A stretch of 64,000 bases of DNA from Zeus faber (GCA_960531495.1 OY482846.1:35198565-35262564), one strand, 5' to 3'; positions 1 through 11,954 are shown, numbered from the stretch's first letter. Translations and numbers: made by a program. The notes: generated by a model from the sequence alone, not told the origin.

Positions 1-870
1 GGTGTATAAGTCCTGCAATAAGTGGAGGGTAGTTCCAGTGGTACGTTCAGCTGAACGCACAACCCTCTGCAGGGCCCGCCTGTCGTGAGCAGAACAATTC
101 CCAAACCAGGCAGTGATGTTGCCTTTAAGGATGCTCTCCACCGCTCCAGAGTAGAAGGACTTGAGGATCCTCACCGAGACCCTGAATTTCTTCTGCTGCC
201 TGAGGTGGTAAAGACGCTGCCTCACCTTTCTCAACAGAGTGTCTGTGTGTGTAGTCCGTGTTAAATCCTCCATGATGTGGAGTCCCAGAAGCCCCATCAA
301 ACACCAACGGCACATGCGTCCTTGGTTGTAATCCCCTCCTGAAGTCCACAATCAGCTCCTTAGTTTTGCTGACGTTCAGGAGGAGGCTGTTGTCCCGGCA
401 CCAGGGTGACAGGTCAGCCACCTCCTTGCGGTAGGCCTTCTCACTGCATATACAGTATGTATGGAAGTGTGTACATGTATGTGACAAATAAACCTCTTGA
501 ATCTCATCGTCGTCATTGATCAAGCCCACCACGATGATGTCGTCAGCAAACTTGATGATGGTGTTGGAGCTGGACCTGGCCACACAGTCATGCGTGTACA
601 GGGATTACAGTAGGGGGTTGAGGAGGCAACCATGGGGGAATCCTGTGTTCAGGGTGAGGGAGCTTGACATGTGCCTCCCCACCCTAACCACCTGGGGCCT
701 AGGTGAGAGGAAGTCCAGGATCCAGACACACAGCGGAGTGTTCAGTCCTAGCTCCTGCAGCTTGACAGCCAGTCTGGTGTGGACTATGGTATTGAAAGCT
801 GAACTATAATCGATGGACAGCAATCTCACATAGGCCCCCTTCCAGCCATCAAGGTGCGTGAGGTGGTAAA
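1..870 (-). mobile_element. LINE (CR1/L2/Rex-like) fragment, copy 1
   Basis: Read on the minus strand this is the reverse transcriptase part of a non-LTR retrotransposon. About 605-865 encodes the IDYSSAF box and an LNTG..HGC box; about 125-583 encodes KFADD followed by the conserved SKTKELIVDFRRG stretch. The reading frame is broken between these parts. The 3' end runs off the left edge of the window. It belongs to the same family as the copies at 888-1945 and 19155-22710. The RT motifs are clear; placement within CR1, L2 or Rex1 is inference. It cannot be active. Confidence 0.88.
443..501 (+). mobile_element. 59-bp LINE 3' tail nested in LINE copy 1
   Basis: The uninterrupted family sequence runs from the GLINDDDE codons straight into EKAYR. 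Here 59 bp split it, flanked on both sides by TCTC (439-442 and 502-505). The insert ends in CCTCTTGAA and resembles the 3' terminal part of the same LINE family seen at 19155-19240 (shared GCATATACAGTATG and ATGTGA-AAA segments). It is therefore probably a severely 5'-truncated insertion in the opposite orientation. The 4-bp duplication is short and could be microhomology. Confidence 0.65.
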
Positions 871-871
871 A

Positions 872-903
872 CAAAACAGATCCACGGCAAAACAGATCCA
901 CGG
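872..903. repeat. Perfect tandem 16-mer at the LINE-LINE junction
   Basis: The 16-mer CAAAACAGATCCACGG occurs twice in tandem (872-887 and 888-903), exactly where the minus-strand LINE ends and the plus-strand LINE begins. The GCAGATCCACGG part is native LINE sequence (compare the complement near 20490), so this marks the breakpoint joining the two inverted copies. Confidence 0.8.
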
Positions 904-1945
904 ATGACGCGGTCTCCCAGGTACTGCACACCACGCTCACACATCTGGATGGCCAGAAGGGGGCCTATGTGAGAATGCTGTTCATCGATTATAGTTCAGC
1001 TTTCAACACCATAGTCCCCACCAGACTGGCTGTCAAGCTGATGGAGCTCGGATTGAATGGTCCGCTGTGCACCTGGATCCTGGACTTCCTCACAGGCCGC
1101 CCCAGGTGGTCAAGGTTGGGAAGTACATGTCAAGCTCCATCACCCTGAATACAGGATCCCCCCAGGGCTGCGTCCTCAGCCCCCTACTGTACTCCCTGTA
1201 CACACATGACTGTGTGGCCAGGTCCAGCTCCAACACCTTCATCAAGTTTGCTGACGACACCGTGATCGTGGGCCTGATCACCGACTGCGATGAGAAGGCC
1301 TACCGCGAGAAGGTGGCTGACCTGTCACTCTGGTGCCAGGACAACAGCCTCCACCTGAACGTCAGCAAAACTAAGGAGCTGATTGTGGACTTTAGGCGTG
1401 GATCACAATTGAGGACGCACGCGCCCTTGTGGATTAATGGGACTTCTGTCGATAGGGTGAGCAGCTTCAGATATCTGGGAGTCCACATCACAGAGGACTT
1501 AACATGGACTGTACACACAGACACTCTGGTGAGAAAGGCGAGGCAGCGTCTCTACCACCTCAGGCAGCTGAGGAAATTCCGGGTCTCGGTGAGGATCCTC
1601 AAGTCCTTCTACTCTGGAGCAGTGCAGAGCATCCTGACAGGCAACATCACTGCCTGGTTTGGGAACTGTACTGCCTAGGACAGGCGGGCCCTGCAGAGGG
1701 TGGTGCGTTCAGCTGAACGTACCACTGGAACTACCCTCCCCCCCTTGCTGGAGCTATACACCAAGAGGTGTAGTAGCAGAGCCCGCAGGATCATGAAGGA
1801 TCCTCATCACCCCAACAACGGACTGTTTCAGCTGCTGCGGTCAGGCAAGCGCCTCCGCAGTCACACAGCGAGAACAGAGAGACTGAGACGGAGTTTTTTC
1901 CCGCAAGCCATTAGAAATTATTTTTCAGATTGTATCTTGGAAATA
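888..1945 (+). mobile_element. LINE (CR1/L2/Rex-like) fragment, copy 2
   Basis: This 5'-truncated LINE copy is on the plus strand. It carries RT motif A (FIDYSSAF, about 985-1008), motif B (SPQGCVLSPLL, about 1158-1190) and motif C (KFADD, about 1244-1258), followed by the thumb region and a C-terminal domain ending near 1915 with SFFPQAIRNYF. One frameshift lies near 1098 between motifs A and B, and a stop follows GNCTA near 1676; the downstream frame (about 1700-1954) continues the C-terminus. It is in a head-to-head arrangement with the copy at 1-870. It is not functional. Confidence 0.9.
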
Positions 1946-3191
1946 TGCGTTTAACAAGGAAAACTAGCTAATTCTTGTGATCTTGAAGTGAATTTAAATC
2001 ACTTTTACAGAACAGTACTCTTTTGATGCTTACCATTCTAAAAGAAGTAATTTGAATTTGTTTACGTGCTAATCAGTGATATTCCTTAAATTATTCATCC
2101 CATATCTGATTCATAACTATACCTTTTTGGGAAATTAAAAGTCCATTCGTGACTTTTCTGCCGCTATTGCTGTACACGTGCCTCTACTAAGCACACTACG
2201 ACTCAACAACAAGCGAAAAAATGAAAACGAAACAAAAACGAAACTAAAAAGAACAAGCTAACGTACCTTTGCTATGTAATTGAATATTTACTGAAGCTCA
2301 ACATACTCAGATATAGAGGATTTTTTTTCTTTCTGTTACGCTACGGCCGTGGAGTCTTTTGAACAACTGCATACACAGTCCTTAAACAATTCCCACAAAA
2401 TCCACCATTGTGCTATTGAATGCTAATCTTATTGAAGCGCCATTCAGTACACTACACAATACATACAGTGTAGCGTGCTGGCACATAAAAGTTTTCACCC
2501 TGAGAGTTGATTGTGTACTAGAAATGTCAATAGCAATTGCTTTTTAACATTCTGCGGGTCGCATTGGATACGGTCCGTTAGCGCTAATATTGGACTGCAT
2601 TTATCAATACAGGCGGTGGACCTTCACTCACTACAGCAAGTCCTCTGATTTTAACGACAACCTAATCAAAATATATGCATGTAAAGTTGTAAACAGTGTT
2701 TCAAAACAAGGTGCAGACTTCTGCGGCAGGACTTCCCAGACTTTCTGAATTCTTTCGCCAGACAGAAGGTCAACTTTGGCCCCCAGATAGACATCTATCC
2801 TAAAGCCCCAACCCCCGTGTCTCCCGACATGGTTTACCTTTTTCTTTGACTACATCAAAGACGCCACTTCTTATATCACCGGCGGGGAGCAGCGCACGCT
2901 AGCGTCTGGGGATATTACCGGAGCGCTCTTATCTGCGCGCTGTCATACCTGTGTCGGAAAATGGAAACAGCGTGGAAACGAGGGGGAGATATTAAGACTG
3001 ACTAGAGGGGCGGACATTGCTTTCAAACAGCCGCCGCTGAGGAATTATGTGATCGGACAGGGAAGCGAGCATGTGATTTCTTTTTTTTTTTTTTAGGTAA
3101 TGGCACAAAGTAGGTAGAGGAGACTTTTCAGAGTACATAGAAAAAATCGGCCTTCTGTGAACAACCCAGGCGTTGCGGCTCAGAAAGGTTT

Positions 3192-3216
3192 ACCTTTCAA
3201 ACACTGTTTGAAAGGT
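3192..3216. repeat. 25-bp near-perfect palindrome
   Basis: A 12-bp arm (3192-3203) and its exact reverse complement (3205-3216) are separated by a single base. A third GAAAGGTTT copy lies just upstream. It belongs to a set of tight hairpins scattered through the window. Confidence 0.85.
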
Positions 3217-4109
3217 GAACAGAGGGCAGGTAATGGTCCAGCGCTAATTGCGGTGCGAAACTTTAGCGGCCCGTTTCTAATTGAATGAGCGTTATTCTGA
3301 TCAGGATCCTTTCTGGATGCCTGGCCGGGGCGTCGGAGCTGAACTAAACTGCAGCAAATTTGTTCCCGTATGTTACGGAACGTGGGATTTTAAATTTGCC
3401 TTCCAGAATGCTGTGGGATTTTATTTCCTTTAAAAGGTTAGAAAGGGACTCTGAGAATCAACGTGGAGATTTCAATTCCCGAAGTAAACTATGAACTTTT
3501 TCATTATGCGGCAAAAAAAACCAAAAGAACCGGGAAGTGTCAAGGGTATATGGAAGGATTCATACTTTTGTTTGCTGTAAAGAGTTTACTTTCTCGCATG
3601 CTGCATTAAAGGCTGACCTCTCAGATTCAGTTTTAACACGGGCAAGCGCCAGGTGGAAAATTGTACATTACTCTGAGAAACAGCAGTCAAGAAATGAAAT
3701 AGGTATACATTAAAAATGTTCTATTTTAAAATGACGAATATTGTGATTCACTTAGTCAAAAAAGAATGAGTGAATTAATGAAATGTGTTCTGAGAAGAGA
3801 AGGAATGTGTTGTTTTTTTACTTGAGTCTCTTAAGAGTCCCCTTCCCTTGCTATCTCAGAGTCTCTGCATTGTCTTTTATGAATGCATGTGTTTTTCTAT
3901 GCAAATTCCTTATAAGGTGCACGCAATTTTCTTTTACAACCTGATTGGGATTCACAACACTCAAAGGCTCATTTGCTAACAACTTGCTGACTTCCGTACT
4001 GTATATGTACATTTAAAAACTCAAATTAAAATCATTATTACGAATCAAAGTTCTCAGCAAGCAATAACTTATCTTAAATTTGTTTTTGAGGTACTAACAA
4101 ATTCTCAGA

Positions 4110-4162
4110 AACACACATATACATGTATATGTATATGTGTACATGTACATGTACACATGTAC
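4110..4162. repeat. Alternating purine-pyrimidine palindromic tract
   Basis: A short low-complexity tract of ACAC, ATAT and repeated TACATG/GTACAT units. It is self-complementary and can form a cruciform or Z-DNA. No function can be assigned. Confidence 0.75.
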
Positions 4163-5889
4163 CTATATTTACTCAGCAAGTGATTCAAATTCATTGTCTT
4201 CACTTTTTTCAGATTTAGCCCAAATGTTGCACAGTTTTCTGTGGATTTAGCAAAATAACACTCCACAAAAATACACTACACTTTACCTTTTTACCATTAC
4301 CTTTTCCACATAAATAGATTCAAGAAATCTATGTTAAATCCAAATGTTGAATCGAAATATTATATCTGATATATAAATTGTAAATCTAAATGGATATATG
4401 AAATATTAAATATGAATATAAATTCTATGTCTTAAACTTAAATAAAAATCCTTAATCAAAATCTTTCATCAAAATCTAAATCTGATATCGATTTCACGTC
4501 GAATGTATTGTTGGTGTTGAACCACAAACCAGAGCATTTTTCCGTGCCACGTTTCCCAGGGTGCCTTTGAAGAGTCTCCTTTGCTGTCTCAACGGGTTCA
4601 TTCAGCAACGGGTTTGACCTTTTGATTCGCCCCCTTAGCTTTATGTCTCAACTTCTCCTGGTCTCACTCCTTATGGGGAGAGAGGGTTCCTCAACTTCAC
4701 AGACTGTGAACGAGCCCTCCGAGAACACAGGAATCGCACATTAAACGCTCAGATGGAATCACTCTCTTCACTTTCACTATTATTCCAAAATGCCACAGTA
4801 CAGCATACTATCTAATGATTTTTCCTATTCATATCTACCACCTGTTTTTCTCGATAACTCCAGTCACTCCATTTATATCTTTTACTTCAGGACGGTTTAA
4901 ATATAGCCTGCTGCTGTGTTGCCTTGACCTTATATTCCCCACTCTCTGTGTGTTTCATGAAAGCATATATAGGATGGTACTCCAAGTACTGGAACTCATT
5001 TCGCAATTCTTTGTCTATTTTCTAGCCCAATTTCATGAGGTGGTCATGTTTGAAAATGTGTTAAAATTTGAGTGTTTGTTTTGTGTCAAATGAATAAGTT
5101 TGAACAAATAAGTTGGTGTACTTTTTACCGCTGATATAAAAAGGGTTTGATTGTGAAATTACTTTGTAGCTTTTTTTTATGAACCCGGTATCACAATTAT
5201 TAGACTAGATGAACTTGTTCAAAACCCATTCATAGTCTGGAAAAGTTATCATAAAAACACGAAAAACATGAATATCTGCCAACAGAGTGAGAATAATTCA
5301 CTCTATGATTTATTTTTCTTTGAAAAAATCTTGGTATAGAAATAATATTTTGGTCTTAAGAAAAACTATCCACAGGACACTACATTCTTAAAATATGTCA
5401 GAGGGTAAGCATCAAACATTGGCCGTTCTCTGTACAAAGTTAAAGAAAATCTCTTGAAAAAAATAATTGTTTATTTTCAGGCTTGTTAATATTTAATTTT
5501 TTGGTATTTTTTCATTCAGTGTATTTTTTGAGAAACGATGATGCTCATGAGAATGAGAAGAGCAAGCCAGAGCCACTGTGTGCTTCTCATGAACAGAGAG
5601 AGCAGGGGTCATTTTTTCAGGTTCATCCATCTAGGGAGTGCACAAAAACAGCTCCATCATTGCCAAAGCTCCTCTATGTGGAGGTAATAATAGGTAAACT
5701 TCAAAAAAGTCACCTAGAACTATGGCAGGGATACACCAAAATACTTTGAAAATACTTCTAAATGTGTCAATCTCAATAGTGCACACACTATAGGACATTG
5801 GTTCTCAATAGATCTAGCCTCAGGACCCACATTTTCCTTAGTCATTAAGTCACAAATTTCTGAAAGTTTTGAACCACTCTGTGGTGTGG

Positions 5890-6600
5890 GAATGGGATGT
5901 CTTGAGCAGCCACACCTGACCTGGATCTGGGTGATTGGGTCAGAGTGGCTGCGTACCTGTTGCTCGTTGGTTGGGCTAACGAGCAGCAGGTTAAAACCCC
6001 CATCCTCACACTCACTCAGGATAAGCCCTGTCATGACATTTTCAATCTGTTCCTGGCTAATTCCACCTAGCCTCCTCTCTACAATAACCTGTCGTCTTCT
6101 GTGTCTCTGTGCCGGAGGACCCTGAAAATGCCCTTTGGGTGGTGTGTGGCAGACAGAACTGCCACAGTGGCACCTGAACAGGGACTCCCCGGTACAGGAA
6201 AGGGACACAGAGGGGCCGTCCGAAGGCGCTCTGGAGCCACCAGCGGGTCAACAGGCAGCCCCAGCACCAACCCTCTCCCAACAGGCAGGATCAGCACCTA
6301 GGGATCCGGCAAAGGACCAGGGGAGAAGCAGCTGCAGCAACCACGATGGGTAACGTTTTGCGGCTAGCTCCTCCATACAGCAGCCACTGCCGAGACCATC
6401 TAGCAGCCCAGCAACTAGGTCACCCCTCCAAGCAGCCCCCGCAGCAGTGAAGTCCGGCCATGCCTTCAGCTCGAGGCCCCACACTCCGGAAGGGAGGAGG
6501 GGGCAGTCTGTCATCGCCCTGGGGGAAGGAGGCCGATTAACCGTGCTGCTCCGGGGAACCAGGTCCTCTGGAAGGGGACCTGTACATTTTTTTTGGACTT
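5890..6600 (+). mobile_element. Possible LTR-retrotransposon remnant inside the hAT element
   Basis: This GC-rich block differs sharply in composition from its flanks. Around 6168-6186 it has TGGCACCTGAACAGGGAC, close to a primer-binding site complementary to tRNA-Lys. A proline- and alanine-rich leader-like stretch follows to about 6590. I read it as the end of an LTR plus leader of an old LTR element. It is a broken fossil with most parts gone, and no matching second LTR was found. The identification is tentative. Confidence 0.4.
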
Positions 6601-6982
6601 TTGTTTGTATAAGGTATGGGAACCCTGTTTCAGAGTCCGGCGTTTTTATTATTTAAGGTATTGTAAATACCAAGTTTCAGGAATCCAGATTTAACTGTGG
6701 CAGAGATTACCCTAACAGGGGATACATAGTGAACAACATTGTATTACGAAGAATTTTCTAGTAGCACTTTACTTCAACCCTCAATCATAATACTGACATA
6801 ACAGACCTATGTTTGGGGGAACTAATGAGATATCAGGGGATACTTTTTGCTCCTGACAAGAGTACAAATCCATTGTACTGAAAATGTCCGCTGCAGTTGC
6901 AGTGGTTGCAAGATCTCTAGTGCAGAGAAATTCCTCCGGCTAGTCCCCTTCCCACATATGCTTCACATAAACAAGTGAAAGA

Positions 6983-7172
6983 GGAGATGGTAGCCCAGGC
7001 GGTAGAGCTGGTGGTCTAGTAATCTAAAGGTTGCTGGTTCAATCCCAGGCTCTTCCTGCTAGCATGCTGTAGTGTCCTTGAGCAAGACACATTGCTCCTG
7101 ATGGCTGCGTCCGTCGGTGTTTGAGCAATTGTAAGTCACTTTGGATAAAAGCATCTGCTCAATGTAATGTAA
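6983..7172 (+). mobile_element. tRNA-derived SINE with an L2-type LINE tail
   Basis: The head matches a tRNA internal promoter: an A box at 6991-7002 (TAGCCCAGGCGG) and a B box at 7036-7046 (GGTTCAATCCC). A tRNA-unrelated body follows with the fish SINE sequence CCTTGAGCAAGACAC. The 3' end (7129-7172) matches the 3' end of the LINE at 60045-61835, as expected of a SINE moved by that LINE's machinery. It sits inside the hAT element and so is younger than it. Clear flanking duplications were not seen. Confidence 0.88.
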
Positions 7173-7622
7173 AATTGCATGGTTAGCCATGTCTGCGGAT
7201 TATTTTGTCAACAGGCTTGTATAAGAGTTATATGTTTATAAATGCCATCTCAGTTTTGATGGCTTCATGATTATATGTGCCAGTACTTCACAGCACACAA
7301 CACACTGAGGTTTTGGTCACTCCCTTTTTTCCTCATTGTAAAAAAACCCATATTTAATATAGCCTGTGTCGTATTTGCATTTCGCCATGTTTACAAATGC
7401 TGAAATAAGCACAATACTGTCATGGCAATGCTAGCAGAAAATGCTACTGCACACGTGCTGCATCATGGGAAACGTATGTCCTTCAAAATTAAAGCACAGT
7501 ATCAGAAATCTGGAGACTTTTTCCCTCTTTTTTTTTCAGGCTCACATCTGCGACCCACTCAAAATGGCCCCAAGACCCATTTTTGAGTTGCGATCCACCA
7601 GTTGAGAACCACTGCTATAGGA

Positions 7623-10600
7623 TTTAGCTAGGATGGTGATCACATAGGATCCCACCTCTTAGGATTCTAGCAAACAGTATAGGAGCCAGGGATGGAAAGG
7701 CTCAATCAGTGTTTTATGAAAAATTAGCAACAAAGACCAATGTTACCAAACGTGACGCTCCTAAAAGAAGCTTCATAACAGAGGTGTCCTGCAACGCTTG
7801 TCCTCAGGTCGCTAAATGTTGGTCCATGTTTGCTCAGACTAAAATGAAACCAGTTTGGGGATATAGATGTCATAGTTCCGTGATGGTCCTGCTTGTTTTC
7901 AGAGCTTGAAATCTCAGCAGCCATCAAGGTAACAGTGGACTGAGTGGCATCAATCAACAATATTTGTGAGCCTGCAAGCTATATCATGGTCAATTTGCGC
8001 AACAAGCCAATATTGCGCAAATATTACTGATGGTACTTTGTACCTGTACACACCTAACATTTTCATAACAGACTACTAGAATATAGAAGAGTTTGTGGCG
8101 AGTGACTGGTGCACGTTTACTCATGGTTTTCTTATGATATCAAAAATATGTCTGGAACTCGAAAAATCTCACTAAAGTCCTTTGGTATATACTTATTAGT
8201 ACATACATACATTAATATTTATCCAGGGGAAAGGTTGAAGGGGTGGACATGGGCCAAATCTAAGGCTTACATGCACAACAACAACACAACTCAACGTCAA
8301 CGGTGTGTCAGACATCCATTTACCTGACGAAGCTCGTCCGTCGTCTTACAAAAATCAATGAACCTGGGGAGCAGGGCTCATTTGCATTATATCTGTAGGG
8401 CGGAACACTCCCCAGATGCAAGGCTGATTAAAGAGCTGTGTCGCTCCAAAACTGGAGGGCAGAGAGAACGGGAGAGATGGCCGACCACCAAACGGGGGCA
8501 ACGGCGCTTTGATGTTTCCAAAGACACAAGCCGTGAAGGCCTCTGATGTTTGTTCTCTCCCTAATTAACCCGTCTGAATCATAATGAATGTGCATATGCT
8601 CTCAGCCCCAGCGTCCCCCTCCGCCATGTTCAGATGGATCTGGAACACCCAGCGCGTCCGAATGAATTCTGAATTCACGCCGTGGCTCCGCCTAGCCAAC
8701 ACAATTACGTATGCAGCTGCTGTCTGCACTGCGGCCCGGAAACGAGGAATTATTTGGGTGCCCTCATTCATTCAAAGGGGAGGGGGGCGATCTCTAAAGT
8801 TTGTTCAGAAACGTCCCAACTGAGCATGATTCATTTGGATGACGTCGCCTCGGACTTTGCTGCATCGGTCCCCCATCCCTCCCCGAAATCTAGCCAGGAC
8901 ACATGGCGACCAAGCCAGGGAGAAGATGTGGTGTTGCTGTGGAATATTGCATCCCCTGCATAACAATAACGCTGGTAACTCAAAGAGAGAACCTACCTTT
9001 CATCCTACTGGTTAGTGATCCACTGAACCAAAGCTATGTGTAGCAATAATGTAGGGGTTGTAGACATCCTACTATTTACAAACCTGTGAGCTTTAAAATA
9101 GTACTGAGCATCCCAGAATGTGTTTGTATATGTGTCGTAGAAACAGGGCTGGTCTTAATATGTCTGTGGTGTTATTCGCTCTTCAGGAAAGAACCAGGAA
9201 AGCTTCCTGGGGACCATCTACTAGGGATGGATGCCTGTGATCCAGCCAGTATTGGCCCTTTATTTCTGCTGACCAAAGGGTATTTTCAACCCAAACATTG
9301 ACCATCAGTCATTTAAACATAAAACAAACAAAAATGTATATAAATAAAATGTTTATATGTAAAGAAATACATAAAATATCATTCTATAAATATTCATAAA
9401 GATATATTTATATATTTTTTAAATAATGGGTTTTTTCCGTCGCTTTGATGAAATCTGTGAAAAACATATAGGCCACCATGGGCACATTGAATAACGCTAC
9501 CCAGTTTTTATTTTTATTTATTTTTTGGTCCCTTCACTCTGTGCAGCCTGCCTACGCCACTCACGGATTTATGGCTAAGGTGGTAATGGTTTCACATCTA
9601 CTAAAAGGTGGATTGATTTTCTAAAGTTGTCCCTGTCCCAAACATTTTTAACTGCTTGGGACAGTGGAGATACAGAAGGCTCCGGCAATAAATGTGTAAT
9701 GATCGTTGGGAATTCAACCAGCTTGTGCTTTATTTTTCCGCCTCGCCCTCCACCTCCATCAGCGGTTGTCATACAGTTGGCCACAATTATTATTATTATT
9801 ATTTTTTTTAATATTGCATAAGTACAGCACTTTTCCTTGACTCCCTCACCGATATCCATTTCTAATACCCTTTTACCAGTTTTTTGATATGGACAGATAT
9901 TCGTTTCCTGCATTGTGTGGCTGACGGGCCATTGCCAGATAGTTCGACAATGTTCGTGAGGCACTCAACCACCACTCCTCTGTCTCCAGGCTTCAAGCAC
10001 CCTCAAAAAATCAAAGTGGGGGGAAAAGAACAACACCAAAAGCATTTTTGTCACAATGGCTGTCCGCCGAATTTCAAGCTCCTCCTGTGATGTCTTAAAT
10101 GTAAAACAAAGCGTCCCCATCCCCCCTCATTTATTTTTTTATTTTTTATGTAGGTGCTGCCGAAATGAAAGTCAGCCTGTCAACGTCTTTGACGCCGACA
10201 ACAAAATGTTTTGAATTCAGTAGAATCAGCGCTTCAATGGTGCTGCAAGTCAAAACAATCAAGTGACTATCCATATTTATGTTCGGAGTGAAATGTTTCT
10301 TTCAAATTAAGTAGGGGCTCCAGTAAAATCCACCGCCACCAAACAGAAATAAAAGCAAACAGGAATAACAGTAATCAAGTCCGGCTTCCATCCAACACAG
10401 AGATAAGGCAGTAGCCTTTTTTTTCCTAATATCGCCGCCTTGTCAAGTGGACCACTCCTATCGACATATTACAGTGACATTGTTTGACACTGTTCCCCTA
10501 GTGATTTGCCCCCCTGGTGATTTCCTCCAGTTTTTACTCCTTCCACCTCCCGAAAGTTTTCCCAAATGTATTCTGTTTGTCCTTTCTTTGTCACTGTTTG

Positions 10601-11174
10601 ATGAATCTGGACTATTTGAGTTGTTGCAACGTCAGCGACGTTAGTGATGGCGGTGGTTGAGATACTTGCGTTAACCCTCTATAAAAGAAAACTCTGGTAT
10701 CTTTTAACCGAATTCTAAAAGTGTTTCTAGCTCGCTGGGTGCCAGTCCAGTGTGCAAAGTGATGGCATGAGAGTAAAATCTTTGAAATTGATCTGTGGAT
10801 CCCCAATTTCCCCATGCGAGGCACTCCGGCTTCGAATGCCTCTAATGACTACGGTCGACTCCCAATGATCGGAAAGTAGAGTAAGAGAAAAATACTGTAG
10901 CTGTCTTTTAAGAGTGGGGATTTAATCTGCTCCAGTTATATATATATATTTAATAGGCCTTTCAGAGGCCTCACCTCTCACCGCTGACATGGAGGTGGGT
11001 TATTGTCTGATGCCTGGTTCACGTGTGCTTGACAGACCCGGTGGAGGGCAACCCTGCGTGACCCTTTTAGATTTGATAGCCTGGCTTTTGGAGGACAGAT
11101 GGTGCGTATTGAGGTGATGGCAGTGTGTTACGGAGCACATGGGCGCTTATGTGTACGTGGTGTGCATGGGGAGG
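7623..11174. other. Gene-free stretch with possible conserved noncoding DNA
   Basis: No gene was recognised. About 8360-8960 has balanced base composition, TAATTAA and ATGCATATG-like motifs and little repetitive character, so it is the best candidate here for a conserved noncoding element; this is inference. About 9300-9550 is very AT-rich. About 9630-9830 has open frames with no protein character. An AT dinucleotide tract is at 10940-10952. Confidence 0.5.
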
Positions 11175-11235
11175 GTGTGTGTGTATGTGTGTGCGTGTGT
11201 GTGTGTGCGTGTGTGTGTGTGTGCGTGTGTTTGTG

Positions 11236-11303
<68 letters not shown>

Positions 11304-11327
11304 CGTGTGTGTGTGCGTGTGTGCGGG
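11175..11327. repeat. (GT)n microsatellite, interrupted
   Basis: About 150 bp of GT repeats with scattered GC interruptions. It can form Z-DNA and produces cysteine-valine or histidine-threonine reading frames that are not genes. Confidence 0.97.
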
Positions 11328-11925
11328 TGACGGAAGGGCAGCTTGATGAACAAGGGGGATTTACTGCCTCGTGACCCAGATCTAGGGTAAGCGGTGATGT
11401 GATGCGTGCCCTGGGGTTTCACAGCGCCCGTGTGTGTGTGTCTGTGTGTGTGTGTGTGTCTGTGTTTTGTACACATGCTCATGTTGGGGTTTCATTCATG
11501 TGGGCATGCACGTATCCAGCTGTACCTTTTGCATCCTGGCATTATCTGCTTTTAGTGCACAAATCCCTCATCTGCCACCTGGTTTTTCAAAACCAGTGTG
11601 AAAATATTCATGGATGGGGACAAACTGGGGGAGAGCAAAGTGTGGGACACTGTGTTTGTTTGTGTGTGTGTGTGTGTGTGTGTGCGCTTGCTTTCCTCCA
11701 TTACTGTCACCCAGCTGTCCCAAAATCGGCGGCCCCGACGAGCTGTCACACCGGCTGTGATCACCCCTTATCCCATCCCGTCCTTCCTTCCCTCCCCTCC
11801 ATCCCTCCATCCCTGCAATTTATTCAACCCACACCCCACCGCCGTCAACCACGTGACATGTCCGCTTGTCACACTGTCAGAACCCAGGAGGATCAGGAGA
11901 GATAGGAGAGTCCACCATGGGGGGG

Positions 11926-11954
11926 TAGAAACTGAAATTTAATTTCAGTTTCTA
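11926..11954. repeat. 29-bp near-perfect palindrome
   Basis: A 14-bp arm at 11926-11939 (TAGAAACTGAAATT) is followed by one T and then its exact reverse complement at 11941-11954. No flanking transposon is visible. Confidence 0.92.

Larger units (their letters stand above)
1946..5787. other. Gene-free, mostly AT-rich stretch
   Basis: No exon, RNA gene or recognised element was found here. The part at about 2740-3350 is richer in G+C (for example 2880-3080) and could be a conserved noncoding stretch, which only a comparison could show. A T run lies at 3079-3095. From about 3480 to 5480 the sequence is AT-rich with many short direct repeats. Open frames here have no recognisable protein character. 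Confidence 0.6.
5788..7622. mobile_element. hAT-type element with perfect 8-bp target duplication
   Basis: The element proper is 5796-7614. It begins CATTGGTTCTCAAT and ends with the complement of CAGTGGTTCTCAAC (7601-7614), the terminal inverted repeat type of many vertebrate hAT elements. It is flanked by the identical octamer CTATAGGA at 5788-5795 and 7615-7622, and an 8-bp duplication is the hallmark of hAT insertion. No transposase is encoded, so it was mobilised in trans. It contains a tRNA SINE and a GC-rich remnant of another element. The family name is not resolved. Confidence 0.88.

Noticed and set aside
1700-1954. Separate small gene after LINE copy 2
   Set aside because: It encodes the C-terminal part of the same LINE (CSSRARRIMKD, SFFPQAIRNYF) in a shifted frame.
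4815-5093. 92-codon hydrophobic open frame
   Set aside because: Phe- and Leu-rich because of T-rich DNA; no signal, domain or splice support.
6983-7060. A functional tRNA gene
   Set aside because: The A and B boxes are there, but the sequence does not fold as a full cloverleaf and continues into a SINE body and LINE tail.
11099-11482. Cysteine/valine-rich and histidine/threonine-rich open frames
   Set aside because: They are translations of the (GT)n microsatellite on both strands. The same applies near 15126-15730, 23560-23796, 38608-38990 and 46154-46384.
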